Origin: Streptomyces echinoruber
GTDB lineage: Bacteria > Actinomycetota > Actinomycetes > Streptomycetales > Streptomycetaceae
DNA: 64,000 nt
Direction of reading: 5' to 3'
Assembly: GCF_014651135.1 (NCBI RefSeq)
Contig: NZ_BMWH01000020.1
Location: forward strand, 1 to 64,000
Shown here: in pieces, positions 17,433-26,041 of the stretch
How the letters are laid out: each line of letters opens with the position of its first letter
How positions within the stretch are numbered: position 1 is the stretch's first letter
Position numbers and translations under genes: made by a program
Notes under the pieces: generated by a model
What the model was told of the DNA's origin: nothing
What the model saw: the letters and a program-made list of their open reading frames with translations, nothing else
The model's database searches: none

Positions 17433-18512
17433 TCACACCGCCCGGTGGTACTGGTCCGGCATCCGGACCTCGCCGCCGAGCTCCCGCGCCGCCCGCCGCG
17501 CCCACGACGGGTCGCGCAGCAGTTCGCGGCCCAGCAGGACGGCGTCGGCCTCGCCGTTGACGAGGATCTTCTCGGCCTGCTCGGGCTCGGTGATGAGCCC
17601 GACCGCGGCGACCGGCATGGGTGTCTCGGCCTTCACGCGTGCGGCGAACGGCACCTGGTAGCCGGGCCCGGCGGGGATGCGGACGCCGGGGGCGTTGCCG
17701 CCGGTGGAGACGTCGAGCAGGTCGACGCCGTGGGCGCGCAGCTCGGTGGCGAAGCGGACGGTGTCCTCGGGCGTCCAGCCGCCCTCCGGAAGCCAGTCGG
17801 TGGCGGAGATGCGGAAGAACAGCGGCTTGTCCTGCGGCCACACCTCCCGTACGGCGTCGACGACCTCCAGCGCGAAGCGGGTGCGGTTCTCGTACGAGCC
17901 GCCGTAGGCGTCGGTGCGGTGGTTGGTGTGCGGCGAGAGGAACTCGTTGATCAGGTAGCCGTGGGCGCCGTGGATCTCGGCGACCTCGAAGCCGGCGTCC
18001 AGCGCGCGCCGCGCCGCCTGCGCGAACCGCCGGACGATCTCCTGGATCTGATCGACCGTCAGCTCGGTGGGCACCGGGTGCCGCTCGTCGAAGGGGAGCG
18101 GACTCGGCGCGACCGGCTGCCAGCCGTACGCCTCCGGGCCGACCGGCGCGCCGCCCTTCCAGGGCCGCTCGGTGGACGCCTTGCGGCCCGCGTGCGCCAG
18201 CTGGATGCCGGGCACGGTGCCCTGCTCGGTCAGGAACCGGGTGATCCGGCGGAACGCCTCGGCCTGCGTGTCGTTCCAGATCCCGAGGTCGTAGGGGGAG
18301 ATGCGGCCCTCGGGGGTGACGGCGGTGGCCTCCACGATGATCAGCCCCGTGCCGCCGGTGGCGCGGGCCGCGTAGTGCGCGAAGTGCCAGTCGCCCGGGG
18401 CGCCGGTCAGCGGGCCCTCGGGGGCGGCCGAGTACTGGCACATCGGCGGCATCCAGACCCGGTTGGGGAAGGTCACGCTGCGCAGGGTGTACGGCTCGAA
18501 GAGTGCGCTCAT
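17433..18512 (-). CDS. NADH:flavin oxidoreductase, old yellow enzyme family (YqjM-like)
   Basis: 359 residues from ATG 18512. FMN-binding TIM barrel with PPMCQYSA near residue 24 (the Cys typical of YqjM-type thermophilic-like OYEs), the catalytic pair in EIHGAHGYLINEFLSPHTN near 177-195, YGGSYENRTRFALE, and the phosphate-binding end AVGLITEPEQAEKIL and ADAVLLGRELLRDP. Such enzymes reduce activated C=C bonds of enals, enones or nitro compounds with NAD(P)H. Divergent from an ArsR repressor over a double palindrome, so expression is probably inducible, perhaps by an electrophile or by a metal or thiol signal. Confidence 0.93.
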   Translation of the reverse strand: MSALFEPYTLRSVTFPNRVWMPPMCQYSAAPEGPLTGAPGDWHFAHYAARATGGTGLIIVEATAVTPEGRISPYDLGIWNDTQAEAFRRITRFLTEQGTVPGIQLAHAGRKASTERPWKGGAPVGPEAYGWQPVAPSPLPFDERHPVPTELTVDQIQEIVRRFAQAARRALDAGFEVAEIHGAHGYLINEFLSPHTNHRTDAYGGSYENRTRFALEVVDAVREVWPQDKPLFFRISATDWLPEGGWTPEDTVRFATELRAHGVDLLDVSTGGNAPGVRIPAGPGYQVPFAARVKAETPMPVAAVGLITEPEQAEKILVNGEADAVLLGRELLRDPSWARRAARELGGEVRMPDQYHRAV

Positions 18513-18552
18513 GGCGAGCTGCTCCGTTCGTCGCGGGGCCGGGACAACGCTT

Positions 18553-18606
18553 CGTACGATATCCATCGTAGTACGGCAGGTGTCAAACTACGATGGACTT
18601 CGTACA
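18553..18606. promoter_or_regulatory. Double palindromic operator between OYE and ArsR genes
   Basis: Box 1 is TACGATATCCATCGTA (18555-18570, perfect 6-bp arms). Box 2 is TACGATGGACTTCGTA (18589-18604, 5-bp arms). The 20-bp blocks 18553-18572 and 18587-18606 are inverted copies of each other with 17 of 20 matches and 14 bp between. Placement over both divergent promoters fits cooperative repression by two ArsR dimers; protein assignment is inference. Confidence 0.75.
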
Positions 18607-18638
18607 ATGGGAGTCCGTCCGCACGAACTGGAGCCACC

Positions 18639-18992
18639 GTGACCACCGCCCCCGCCGCCGGCAGCCGCGACCTCCCGCACCCGGCCCGTGACGAGATCCG
18701 GCTGGAGGCCGTGCTGCACGCGCTGTCCGACCCGGTGCGGCTGCGGATCGTGCAGGAACTCGCCGCCGACCGCGACGAGCTGGCCTGCTCGCAATTCGAG
18801 CTGCCGGTCACCAAGTCCACGACCACGCACCACTTCCGGGTGCTGCGCGAGAGCGGGGTCATCCGGCAGTGCTACCGGGGCACGGCCAAGATGAACGGCC
18901 TGCGCCGCGAGGACCTGGACGCCCTCTTCCCGGGGCTGCTCGACTGCCTGCTCGCCGCCGCCGGCCGGCAGGCCGCCCGGCTCGGGGACTGA
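18639..18992 (+). CDS. ArsR family helix-turn-helix repressor
   Basis: 117 residues from GTG 18639 (GGAG six bases upstream). The winged helix spans residues 20-95: LHALSDPVRLRIVQELA, ACSQFELPVTKSTTTHHFRV and LRESGVIRQCYRGTAKMN. A Cys precedes the recognition helix (ACSQF) and another lies in the wing (RQCYRG), but the classic CVC metal motif is absent, so a metal signal is not proven. The divergent OYE gene and shared double palindrome make it the likely repressor of that gene and of itself. Confidence 0.92.
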   Translation: MTTAPAAGSRDLPHPARDEIRLEAVLHALSDPVRLRIVQELAADRDELACSQFELPVTKSTTTHHFRVLRESGVIRQCYRGTAKMNGLRREDLDALFPGLLDCLLAAAGRQAARLGD

Positions 18993-19078
18993 ACGCTCCC
19001 CGGCCGGCAGGCGGTTGAAGACCGGGGGCCCCGGGGGGCAGGGCGACCGCCGTCAGGCGGCCCGCGCCGACGCACCTG

Positions 19079-20425
19079 CTAGGACGCCGCCGTACGCGCC
19101 GCCGCCAGCAGCGACTCCCAGTCCGGCAGCTTGACCGTGCTCCGCCCGAGCGCGGCCCCCAGCTCCGCCTCGGCCCGCTCGATCGCACACCATCCGGCCC
19201 ACTCCACCGGCTCGATCCCCGCGGCGCGCAGCGCCGCGAGCGCATCGTCCGGGACCGGCCTGCGCACGAGCGCCGGGGCGTCCGCGAGCAGCGAGGCCAC
19301 CGTCTCCTTCGCGCACGGCCGGTTGGTGCCGATGACCCCGGTCGGGCCCCGCTTGATCCAGCCGGCCACGTACTCGCCCGGCGCCACCGATCCGTCCCGC
19401 AGCACGCGCCCCGCCTCGTGCGGCACCGTCCCGTGCTCGGCGTCGAACGGCAGGCCCGCCGGCGGCACTCCGCGGTACCCCACCGAACGCAGCACGAGCT
19501 GCGCCTCGATCTCCTCGTACCGGCCCGTGCCAATCACGCCGCCGTGCCCGTCCGGAGCGGTCCGCTCGAAGCGGACCGCGCCCACCCGTTTGCCGGAGGC
19601 GAGCAGTTCGACGGGCCGCAGGTAGAAACGCAGCCGGATGCGGCGGGCGGCCCCCCGGGCCGGCGCCTCGGCCCAGCCGCGCAGCACCTCCAGGTTGCGC
19701 CGCTGCGCCGCCGGCAGCCCCGACGGATCCCCGTACGCCGGATCCAGCGCCAACTCGGCCGGATCCACGACGACTTCGGCGTCCGGCAGGGTGCCCAGCT
19801 CGCGCAGTTCCTTGGTGGTGAAGCGGGCCTGCGAGGGACCGCGCCGGCCCACCATGTGGATCTCGCGCACCCGGCTCGCCGCCAGCGCGCGCAACGCCGC
19901 CTGCGGCATGTCGGTACGGCTCAGCTCCGCCGCCCCGCGCGCCAGCATCCGGGTGACGTCCACGGCCACGTTCCCCACACCGACGACCACCGCCGAGCGC
20001 GCCTCGCGCACGAAACCGGCGTCGACCGCGTCCGGGTGGGCGCTGTACCAGGAGACGAACTCCGTCGCCGACCAGCTGCCCGGCAGGTCCTCGCCGGGGA
20101 TCCCCAGGTGGCGGTCGGTGGCGGCGCCCACGCAGTACACCACCGCGTGGTACAGCTCCCTGAGCCGGTCCACCGGCAGCCCGCCCGGCCCGCCGACCCG
20201 CACCCCGCCGAGGAACCGCACCCGGTCGTGCTCCAGCACCGTCCGCAGCGTCTGCTGCAGAGACTTGATCTTCTCGTGGTCCGGTGCGACCCCGTAGCGC
20301 ACCAGGCCGTACGGGCACGGCAGCCGGTCCAGGACGTCCACGCGCACTGCGGGATCCTGCTCGACGAGACCCTGCGCGGTGTAGCAACCGCTCGGTCCCG
20401 ACCCGACGACGGCGACACGCAGCAC
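19079..20425 (-). CDS. Ferredoxin/adrenodoxin-type NADP+ reductase (FprA-like)
   Basis: About 448 residues. The FAD dinucleotide motif VAVVGSGPSGCYTAQGL is near residues 4-20, PYGLVRYGVAPDHEKIKSL follows (adrenodoxin-reductase signature), and the NADP domain has VVVGVGNVAVDVTRML near 150. C-terminal motifs are RSVGYRGVP and GWIKRGPTGVIGTNR. The enzyme passes electrons from NADPH to ferredoxin for P450s or other oxygenases. I prefer GTG 20425, since GAGGAG lies about 8 bp upstream; GTG 20440 would itself overlap that ribosome site. Monocistronic. Confidence 0.93.
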   Translation of the reverse strand: MLRVAVVGSGPSGCYTAQGLVEQDPAVRVDVLDRLPCPYGLVRYGVAPDHEKIKSLQQTLRTVLEHDRVRFLGGVRVGGPGGLPVDRLRELYHAVVYCVGAATDRHLGIPGEDLPGSWSATEFVSWYSAHPDAVDAGFVREARSAVVVGVGNVAVDVTRMLARGAAELSRTDMPQAALRALAASRVREIHMVGRRGPSQARFTTKELRELGTLPDAEVVVDPAELALDPAYGDPSGLPAAQRRNLEVLRGWAEAPARGAARRIRLRFYLRPVELLASGKRVGAVRFERTAPDGHGGVIGTGRYEEIEAQLVLRSVGYRGVPPAGLPFDAEHGTVPHEAGRVLRDGSVAPGEYVAGWIKRGPTGVIGTNRPCAKETVASLLADAPALVRRPVPDDALAALRAAGIEPVEWAGWCAIERAEAELGAALGRSTVKLPDWESLLAAARTAAS

Positions 20426-20638
20426 GGCGGAACTCCTCACCCCGGGGCCGCGGGACGGCCCGCTGCCAGGAGAGCGCTGACGCCTTCAGCATCGCACCGG
20501 CCGGGCTGCGCCGGGAGGGTGCCGCGCCGACCGGGCGCGCGTGTCCGTCCGTATGGAGTGTGATCGCGAGATTACGTTCCGTGTGTGCTCGAGGCTTCCT
20601 TTCTTCACCTTTCCGACCGGGGTCCACAGGAGGGCGCC

Positions 20639-21517
20639 GTGTCCGTGCGGCCCGCGTGGCGGGTGCGGGGGCGGGATGGCGTCACGGCATGGTTCACCGT
20701 CCGGCTGGACTTCCCCGACGGCGCGCGGATCGATGCGCTCGCGGTCGTCGCGGACGGCCGCGTCGGCCTGGAGGAGGTCCGCGCCAGTCCCGCGCTGACC
20801 CCGGAGGACCTGACCCTGCTCGCCGCCCGGGTCCGGGCCCGCCTCGGTGTGGCGCGCGGGACCCCGGGCGGGGAGGAGACCGCGCCCGGGCACGCGGGGG
20901 AGGACGCGCACGAGGCGGCGGGGCGGGCGGGGAACGGCGCGGAGGAGTTGACGGAGCGTACGGGAGAGGGCGCGGAGGGATCGACAGAGCGCGCGGGGGA
21001 GGGCGTGCACGGGCCGGCGGGACACGCCGGGGGAGTCGCGCAGCGCGCGCGGGAAGCCGCTCCCGGGGCGGCGCAGCGCGCAGGGGTGGCCGAGCCCAAG
21101 GCGGCGGGGCGCGCCGGAGAAACCGAACCCGAAGAAGCGGGACGCGCGGCGGGCACCGAGCCGGCGGGCGCGGACGGCGCGTCCGCCGGGGCGGGGCAAC
21201 CACCGGGCGCGGACGGCGGAGCGGCGAAACCCGTGGCCGGCCGGTCCGTGACGGGTCGTTCCGTGGCCGGCGGCAGGCCCGCGGCAAGCCGGTCCGGGGC
21301 CGGCTCGCGCCGCTCCCGGGCCGGCCTGCCGCGCGGCATCGAGGGCTGTCGGCTCGTCGCCGCCGCGTACCGGGCGGCCCAGACCGCGGGCACCGACCCG
21401 GTGCTCGCGGTGATGGGCGCCACCGGCCGCAGCCGCCGCAAGTCCCTGCGGATGATCGCCCGCGCCAGGGACGCGGGCCTCCTCACCCCGCGTCACGCCC
21501 GGCGCCGCGCGGGCTGA
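20639..21517 (+). CDS. DUF6214-like protein with expanded low-complexity middle
   Basis: 292 residues from GTG 20639, right after AGGAGGGCGCC. The N-terminus (VRPAWRVRGRDGVTAWFTV, LDFPDGARIDALAVVADGRV) and the C-terminus (LPRGIEGCRLVAAAYRAAQ, GTDPVLAVMGATGRSRRKSL, LLTPRHARR) are the conserved ends of a Streptomyces-specific family of unknown function. Between them about 140 residues are Ala/Gly/Glu-rich repeats (AGRAG, GEGAEGSTERAGEGV), longer than I would expect for the family. The C-terminal part looks like a small helical, possibly nucleic-acid-binding module. Stands alone. Confidence 0.72.
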   Translation: MSVRPAWRVRGRDGVTAWFTVRLDFPDGARIDALAVVADGRVGLEEVRASPALTPEDLTLLAARVRARLGVARGTPGGEETAPGHAGEDAHEAAGRAGNGAEELTERTGEGAEGSTERAGEGVHGPAGHAGGVAQRAREAAPGAAQRAGVAEPKAAGRAGETEPEEAGRAAGTEPAGADGASAGAGQPPGADGGAAKPVAGRSVTGRSVAGGRPAASRSGAGSRRSRAGLPRGIEGCRLVAAAYRAAQTAGTDPVLAVMGATGRSRRKSLRMIARARDAGLLTPRHARRRAG

Positions 21518-21634
21518 CCCCGGCGCCGGAGCCGGCGCGGCGCCGGAGCCGGCGCGGTGCCGGAACCGGCGCGGCACGGCACCGTACCCGCGCGGCCGGG
21601 GAGGCGTATCCCCGGCCACGGCGCCCGGCCCGGT

Positions 21635-22303
21635 CTACGGCCGCCCGGCGTCCCGCCCGGTCGCGAAGAACCGCGACAGGTCCGTGTCGCCGCCGCTGCC
21701 GGGGGGTTCCCGGTCCGGCGGCGACCCCATCTCCCAGTCGAGTCCGTAGCGTTCGAACAGTTCCGCCCGCAGCACCGGCAGCGGCATCGGCACCCCGGGC
21801 ACCAGGGCCGCGTAGACCGCTCCCATGAGCAGCGCGCGCAGCCTGGGGTAGTCGGTGTCGACGTCCCGGGAGCCGTGCCGGGCGACGGTGTCGCGCAGCA
21901 GCTGGGCCAGGCGCTGCTGTTCCGGACACTGGACGAAGCCCTCGGCCTGCAGGATCCCGGCCATGTGCTGGCGCATCAGCACCGGCCGGTCGCGGGCGAG
22001 ACCCAGGACGGCGTCGATGGCGCGGGCCAGCCGCTCCCGGCCGTCCTCGGTGCGCGGCTCGCGCTCCAGCGCCTCCTCCAGGGTGCGGTGCATCAGCCGG
22101 TGCACCGCCGATTGGACGAGCTGGCGCTTGCCGGGGAAGTAGTACGACACCAGTCCGCGTGCGGAACCGGCGCGGTCGGCGATGTCGGCCAGCGTCGTGG
22201 CGTCGTAGCCGCGCTCGCCGACCAGCTCGACCGCCGCCTGCAGGAGCCGCTCCCGCGATCTCCGCCGCAATTCTTCGTTGACCGAGGCGCTGCGCGGGGA
22301 CAT
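21635..22303 (-). CDS. TetR family transcriptional regulator
   Basis: 222 residues from ATG 22303 (AAGGAG upstream). The N-terminal HTH covers residues 8-60: RRSRERLLQAAVELVGERGY, TLADIADRAGSARGLVSYYFPGKRQLV. The effector domain (70-200) is unassigned. The last 25 residues are Pro/Gly/Asp-rich. A palindrome with an overlapping -10 box lies just upstream (22320-22343), indicating autorepression. No divergent partner gene with matching sites is seen, and the next gene upstream (HAD) runs in the same direction. Confidence 0.92.
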   Translation of the reverse strand: MSPRSASVNEELRRRSRERLLQAAVELVGERGYDATTLADIADRAGSARGLVSYYFPGKRQLVQSAVHRLMHRTLEEALEREPRTEDGRERLARAIDAVLGLARDRPVLMRQHMAGILQAEGFVQCPEQQRLAQLLRDTVARHGSRDVDTDYPRLRALLMGAVYAALVPGVPMPLPVLRAELFERYGLDWEMGSPPDREPPGSGGDTDLSRFFATGRDAGRP

Positions 22304-22319
22304 CCTGTAACTCCTTGCG

Positions 22320-22343
22320 TTGACTGGCTGCCAGCCAACTATA
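22320..22343 (-). promoter_or_regulatory. TetR promoter with palindromic operator
   Basis: TTGACTGGC-T-GCCAGCCAA at 22320-22338 has 8 of 9 paired positions. On the minus strand it is directly preceded by TATAGT (22343-22338), a good -10 box for the TetR gene, so the operator covers the transcription start. Confidence 0.65.
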
Positions 22344-22508
22344 CTCAGTGCGTCCGGACACGCCCCGAGCGGGCCTGTCCGGTCTGCCGTCCGCCTCGGG
22401 CGACGCGGGGGATCGTCCGGGGCGGACGTCCTTCGCTCCACAGGTTTCCTGAGGCTACTTCTTCGCCGGGTGCCCGGAGCCCTTCCGCGCGGCGACCGGG
22501 CCGGCTCC

Positions 22509-23219
22509 TCAGCCGCCCGATCCGCCCGCCCGGTCCACCAGGTCGAGCACCGGCCGCAGCCCGTCGGGCCGTTCGGCGGCCGGCCGGTGGTCCACGAAGT
22601 GCACCGCACAGCCCAGGTCCGCCGCACCGCCGTCCGCGTGCCGGTCGTCGCCGACCATGAGCACCTCCCGCGGGTCGGCGCCCAGCTCCGCGCAGGCGGT
22701 GGCGAACAGCCGCGGATCGGGCTTCTGGACGCCGTGCTCGTACGACAGGACGTACGTCTGCACGTACGCGTCGAGGCCGTGCGCGCGGAAGACCGGGCGC
22801 AGGTCCCAGCCGATGTTGCTGACCACGCCCACGCCGACGCCGCGCTCCCGCAGCGCGCGCAGCACCTCGGCGGCGTCGGGGTAGGGCGCCCACGCGGCCG
22901 GGGTGCGGTGCCGGTCGTAGAGGGCGTCGTGCAGCCGCGGGTCGGGGAGCGGCACCTGGCGGGAGAGGGCGGTGTAGGCGGCCCGGTGCAGCTCGGCGCT
23001 GCGGTCCCGCTCCGCCCACAGGGCGGCGAGCGGCTCCGGCACCCGCAGCGGGGGCGGCCCGCCGGGCAGCGCCCCCGCCTCCTCCAGCGCCCGCGCCTTC
23101 TCGGCCAACTCCCGCTCCGGCAGGGCGATTCCGGCCTCGTCCAGCACGGCGCGCAGCCAGGACTCGGTGGACTCGACGCGGAAGAGGGTTCCGGAGAAGT
23201 CGAAGAGGACGGCGGCCAT
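22509..23219 (-). CDS. HAD superfamily hydrolase
   Basis: 236 residues. Motif I is LFDFSGTLF (nucleophile Asp7), motif II VGVVSNIGWDLR (about 123-134), the motif III Lys in HGVQKPDPRLF, and motif IV VLMVGDDRHADGGAADLGC. The second Asp of the usual D-x-D signature is Ser9, which removes the general acid of ordinary HAD phosphatases; this spelling is reminiscent of dehalogenase-like members. Substrate unknown, cytosolic. It lies downstream of PAP2 with a 155-bp gap. Confidence 0.85.
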   Translation of the reverse strand: MAAVLFDFSGTLFRVESTESWLRAVLDEAGIALPERELAEKARALEEAGALPGGPPPLRVPEPLAALWAERDRSAELHRAAYTALSRQVPLPDPRLHDALYDRHRTPAAWAPYPDAAEVLRALRERGVGVGVVSNIGWDLRPVFRAHGLDAYVQTYVLSYEHGVQKPDPRLFATACAELGADPREVLMVGDDRHADGGAADLGCAVHFVDHRPAAERPDGLRPVLDLVDRAGGSGG

Positions 23220-23374
23220 GCGGTGATCCTAGTGATCCCGGGCGCGGCCGTGATCTCCCCGGCGGCGTACGCCGTATGCCGGACGCGGCCGCCCCCGCCC
23301 CCCTTCGTGTGCGCCGTGTGCCGGACACGGCCGCCCCGTCCGCGTGCCTCGTGCGCCGGACGCGGCCGCGGCGG

Positions 23375-24046
23375 TCACGTCCGCCACCGTCCGCGGGCCA
23401 GGACGGCCAGCGCCACCACCCAGGCGCCCAGCAGCCAGCCGCCGACGACGTCCGTGAGCCAGTGGACGCCCAGCCAGATCCGGGTGAACCCGACGCCCAC
23501 CACACTGACCAGGGCCACCGCCAGGGCCGTGCGCCGCAGCACGGGCCCGGCGCCGTGCCGGCGCAGCAGCCACAGCAGCAGCCCGCACACCACGGTGGCG
23601 GTCAGGGCGTGCCCGGAGGGGAACGCGGCGAAGCGCGCGGAGTCCACGGGATCGGGCCACACCGGCCGGGGACGGTCGACGGCGCTCTTGAGCCCCTGCT
23701 GCAGCAGGGCGGCCAGCGCGCAGGTCGCGCCCAGCCACACCGCCGTCCCCCACTCCCCGCGCCGCCCGGCCAGCCACACCGCGACCGCCGCGCACACCAG
23801 CCGCATGGTCACCGGGTCCCACACCCAGTCGGTCAGAATCCGCAGGACCCGGGTAATCCCGGGCTCGCCGACCGCCCAGCGGTGCGTGGCGCGGGCCACG
23901 TCCCCGTCCGCGCCGACCAGGGGACCCCAGCGGACGGCGACCAGCGTCAGCAGCAGCACCGAGCAGCCGCCCAGCACCAGCGCGGCGCGGACCGCCGCGC
24001 GGTCGCCGGACGAGCGGGGCGGGGCGGGAACGTGCGGGGCGCGCAT
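23375..24046 (-). CDS. PAP2 family membrane phosphatase
   Basis: 223 residues, with about six hydrophobic helices. The three-part phosphatase signature is present: KSAVDRPRPVWPD (motif 1, about 112-124), FPSGHALTA (motif 2, His about 143) and RIWLGVHWLTDVVGGWLLG (motif 3, His about 190). The active site faces the outer side of the membrane. Members dephosphorylate phosphatidic acid, undecaprenyl pyrophosphate or similar lipids. First membrane helix follows a basic N-terminus; no cleavable signal is needed. Confidence 0.92.
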   Translation of the reverse strand: MRAPHVPAPPRSSGDRAAVRAALVLGGCSVLLLTLVAVRWGPLVGADGDVARATHRWAVGEPGITRVLRILTDWVWDPVTMRLVCAAVAVWLAGRRGEWGTAVWLGATCALAALLQQGLKSAVDRPRPVWPDPVDSARFAAFPSGHALTATVVCGLLLWLLRRHGAGPVLRRTALAVALVSVVGVGFTRIWLGVHWLTDVVGGWLLGAWVVALAVLARGRWRT

Positions 24047-24120
24047 GGAGCGATCGTCCCCGACGGGCGGGGCGGGAGGCCACCACCGGGGCCCGTGAGG
24101 CCCACCGTGCCGGCGGCCGT

Positions 24121-24156
24121 TGTCCCAGCCAGCCCAACTATCCCGGCTATCCCAGC
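24121..24156. repeat. 9-bp tandem repeat, 4 copies
   Basis: Units TGTCCCAGC, CAGCCCAAC, TATCCCGGC and TATCCCAGC at 24121-24156. The last one and a half copies form the final codons and stop of the M56 peptidase gene on the minus strand. The gap to the PAP2 gene shows nothing else. Confidence 0.65.
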
Positions 24157-25082
24157 GCCCGCAGTCCCGGCACCAGCGCCACCAGGACCGGCAGCACCGG
24201 TACGAGGGCGGCCGCCGCGGTCAGTTGGAGACGGCGCAGGACGGGGAGGCGGTGCGGGGGAGTCAGGAGGCGGTGGACACGCTGCGGGAGGTGGGCGTGC
24301 GGGGTGGGGGCGGGGCCGAAGACGCCGCGGTCCTCGTTGAGTTCGACGAGGGCGAGGGCGGTGGTCAGGCGGCCGAAGCGGCGGGAGGCGACGTCGTCGG
24401 CGGCGAGTTCCACCAGGCGGTGCATCTCGTCGCGGAACGCCGCGAACACCGGCACCTGCGGGAACCCGGCGGCCAGCGCGGCCGAGCAGTGCAGCAGCCA
24501 GTCGTGGCGGGCCTGGGCGTGGCCCTGCTCGTGGGCGAGGACGGCGTCCAGCCGGTGTCCCCGCAGGCGGCGCAGCGCGGCCGTGGTGACCACGAGCCGC
24601 GGCGGCGTCCCGGGCAGCCACCAGGCGTCGGGCCGCTCCCCCTCCAGCACCACCAGCCGCCCGGCGCCGGGCTCCTCGCCCGGCAACAGCGGCGCCCGCA
24701 GGCGCAGTTCGGCCCGCCGCCGGCGGCGCCGGGCCTGCGCCCGGGCGACCTCGCGCACCAGCATCACCGCGCTCCACACCCCGCCGCAGGCGAGCGCCAC
24801 CGCGGTGACGGCCGCCCACGGGCCGGGCGCAGCGGGCACGTAGGCCTTCACGACGGGCCGCGGCGCCGGCGCGAACACGTGGCCGCGCACCGCCTCCCAG
24901 GCGGCCGCCGCGCTCAGCGTCATCGACAGCGCGCAGCACAGCAGCACGGCCGCCACCACGCACTGCCACACCCACAGGGCCACCACCGGTTCGCGGTCCG
25001 GCCACTCGGCGCGCGCGAGCAGCCGGGGAGCGACGACGGCGGTCAGGGCGCCGAGCAGCAGCAGGACCGCGGGGACCATCAT
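24147..25082 (-). CDS. M56 family membrane metallopeptidase (BlaR1/MecR1-like domain)
   Basis: 311 residues. Two N-terminal helices (about 3-22 and 36-58), a further helix near 88-108, then a cytosolic loop with the zinc site VLAHEQGHAQARHD (His184-Glu185 and His188) and a C-terminal helix (about 285-305). This is the peptidase part of BlaR1-like proteins without a penicillin-binding sensor. In Streptomyces such genes usually sit beside a BlaI/CopY-type repressor which they cleave; none is found here. The upstream neighbour on the same strand is the DUF5134 gene. Confidence 0.88.
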   Translation of the reverse strand: MMVPAVLLLLGALTAVVAPRLLARAEWPDREPVVALWVWQCVVAAVLLCCALSMTLSAAAAWEAVRGHVFAPAPRPVVKAYVPAAPGPWAAVTAVALACGGVWSAVMLVREVARAQARRRRRRAELRLRAPLLPGEEPGAGRLVVLEGERPDAWWLPGTPPRLVVTTAALRRLRGHRLDAVLAHEQGHAQARHDWLLHCSAALAAGFPQVPVFAAFRDEMHRLVELAADDVASRRFGRLTTALALVELNEDRGVFGPAPTPHAHLPQRVHRLLTPPHRLPVLRRLQLTAAAALVPVLPVLVALVPGLRALG

Positions 25083-25171
25083 GGGCAGCAGCCTATGAGG
25101 GGCCGGCTACCCGCCGGTACGACCGGCTGCGGCAAAGTGACGCAGACCACGACGGCCCCAGCCGCGCCGCC

Positions 25172-25717
25172 TCACAGGGCCAGCAGCATCGCCACCGTCG
25201 CGATCCCCATCGACAGCCGGCACGCCCGCGCCAGTTCCGGCCGGTCGCCCCAGCGCACGCCGCCCCCGCCGGCCACCGCGGCGACCGGCACCAGCCGCGC
25301 CCCGGACAGCAGCACGTACCCCGAGAAGTACAGCAGCAGCACGCCCGTCAGGAGCGGGACGCCGGACGTGCCGGGCCCGTGGTGGTGGCCGGGGGAGACG
25401 GCCATCGCCACGGCCATGTAGGCCATCGCCGCCGCTCCCGCGAGGTGGTGCAGGTGGTGGGCCCCGCGCCGCGCCGACCACAGGGCGCGCAGCCCGGCCG
25501 CGCCGAACACCGCCGCGTAACCGGACCAGACCCACGCCGGCGGCGCGAACACACCCGCGGGGACGGCCATCACCGCCATCCCGAACCCCATCAGCGCCTC
25601 GCCGCCCGCGCTGCGGCGCTGCTCCTCCACACCGCTGCGCATCCGCAGCAGGCAGTACGCCCCGGTCGCCGCGCACAGCGCGACCAGCAGCCAGCCGGGT
25701 GAAGCCGGTCCGTGCAC
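25172..25717 (-). CDS. DUF5134-like membrane protein
   Basis: 181 residues from GTG 25717 (GAGGAGGG upstream). Six hydrophobic segments alternate with short loops; His-rich patches (ARRGAHHLHHLAGAA near 83-97, SPGHHHGPGTSG near 108-119) lie between helices, as in this actinobacterial family, and could bind metal. Biochemical role unknown. It is 89 bp upstream of the M56 peptidase and the pair may be one transcript. The 25718-26041 stretch upstream holds no gene; an AT-richer segment near 25860-25885 (ATTTTACGTGTGAAAC) may be its promoter. Confidence 0.72.
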   Translation of the reverse strand: MHGPASPGWLLVALCAATGAYCLLRMRSGVEEQRRSAGGEALMGFGMAVMAVPAGVFAPPAWVWSGYAAVFGAAGLRALWSARRGAHHLHHLAGAAAMAYMAVAMAVSPGHHHGPGTSGVPLLTGVLLLYFSGYVLLSGARLVPVAAVAGGGGVRWGDRPELARACRLSMGIATVAMLLAL

Positions 25718-26041
25718 CCGTGCCCTCCTCGACGTCTCCCACGGCGGTCGGTCGGAGGGATGCCCGGGCGATGCGGCGGGCACGCGAGCGCAAGGGTGTA
25801 CGCGGGGGGCTTGGAAGAGCACGGCGGAGCGCTGCGGGGTGCTGCGGAGCGCCGGCGACGGAATTTTACGTGTGAAACACCTGCTGATCTTCCTGTATGG
25901 GCAGCGCGACGATCCCTCCTTGGCTGACCGCGGACTCCGGATCCGCGGCTGACCGGACCCCGGCACGCCGGCCGCACCCTGCCTTCCTCGGGAGCCGACC
26001 GGACCACGACCCCCTCGGGAGCCACCCGGACCGCGGCCCTC

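Noticed and set aside
12430-18441. A 2003-codon open frame on the minus strand, and a 1752-codon frame on the plus strand from 13734
   Set aside because: Both are mirror frames of the CtpI-like ATPase and OYE genes. They consist of Arg/Gly/Ala/Pro strings without motifs, and arise because GC-rich third positions remove stop codons.
25862-25925. Small minus-strand frame after AAGGAGGG ending VFHT
   Set aside because: A ribosome-like site is present but no ATG, GTG or TTG follows in the right place.
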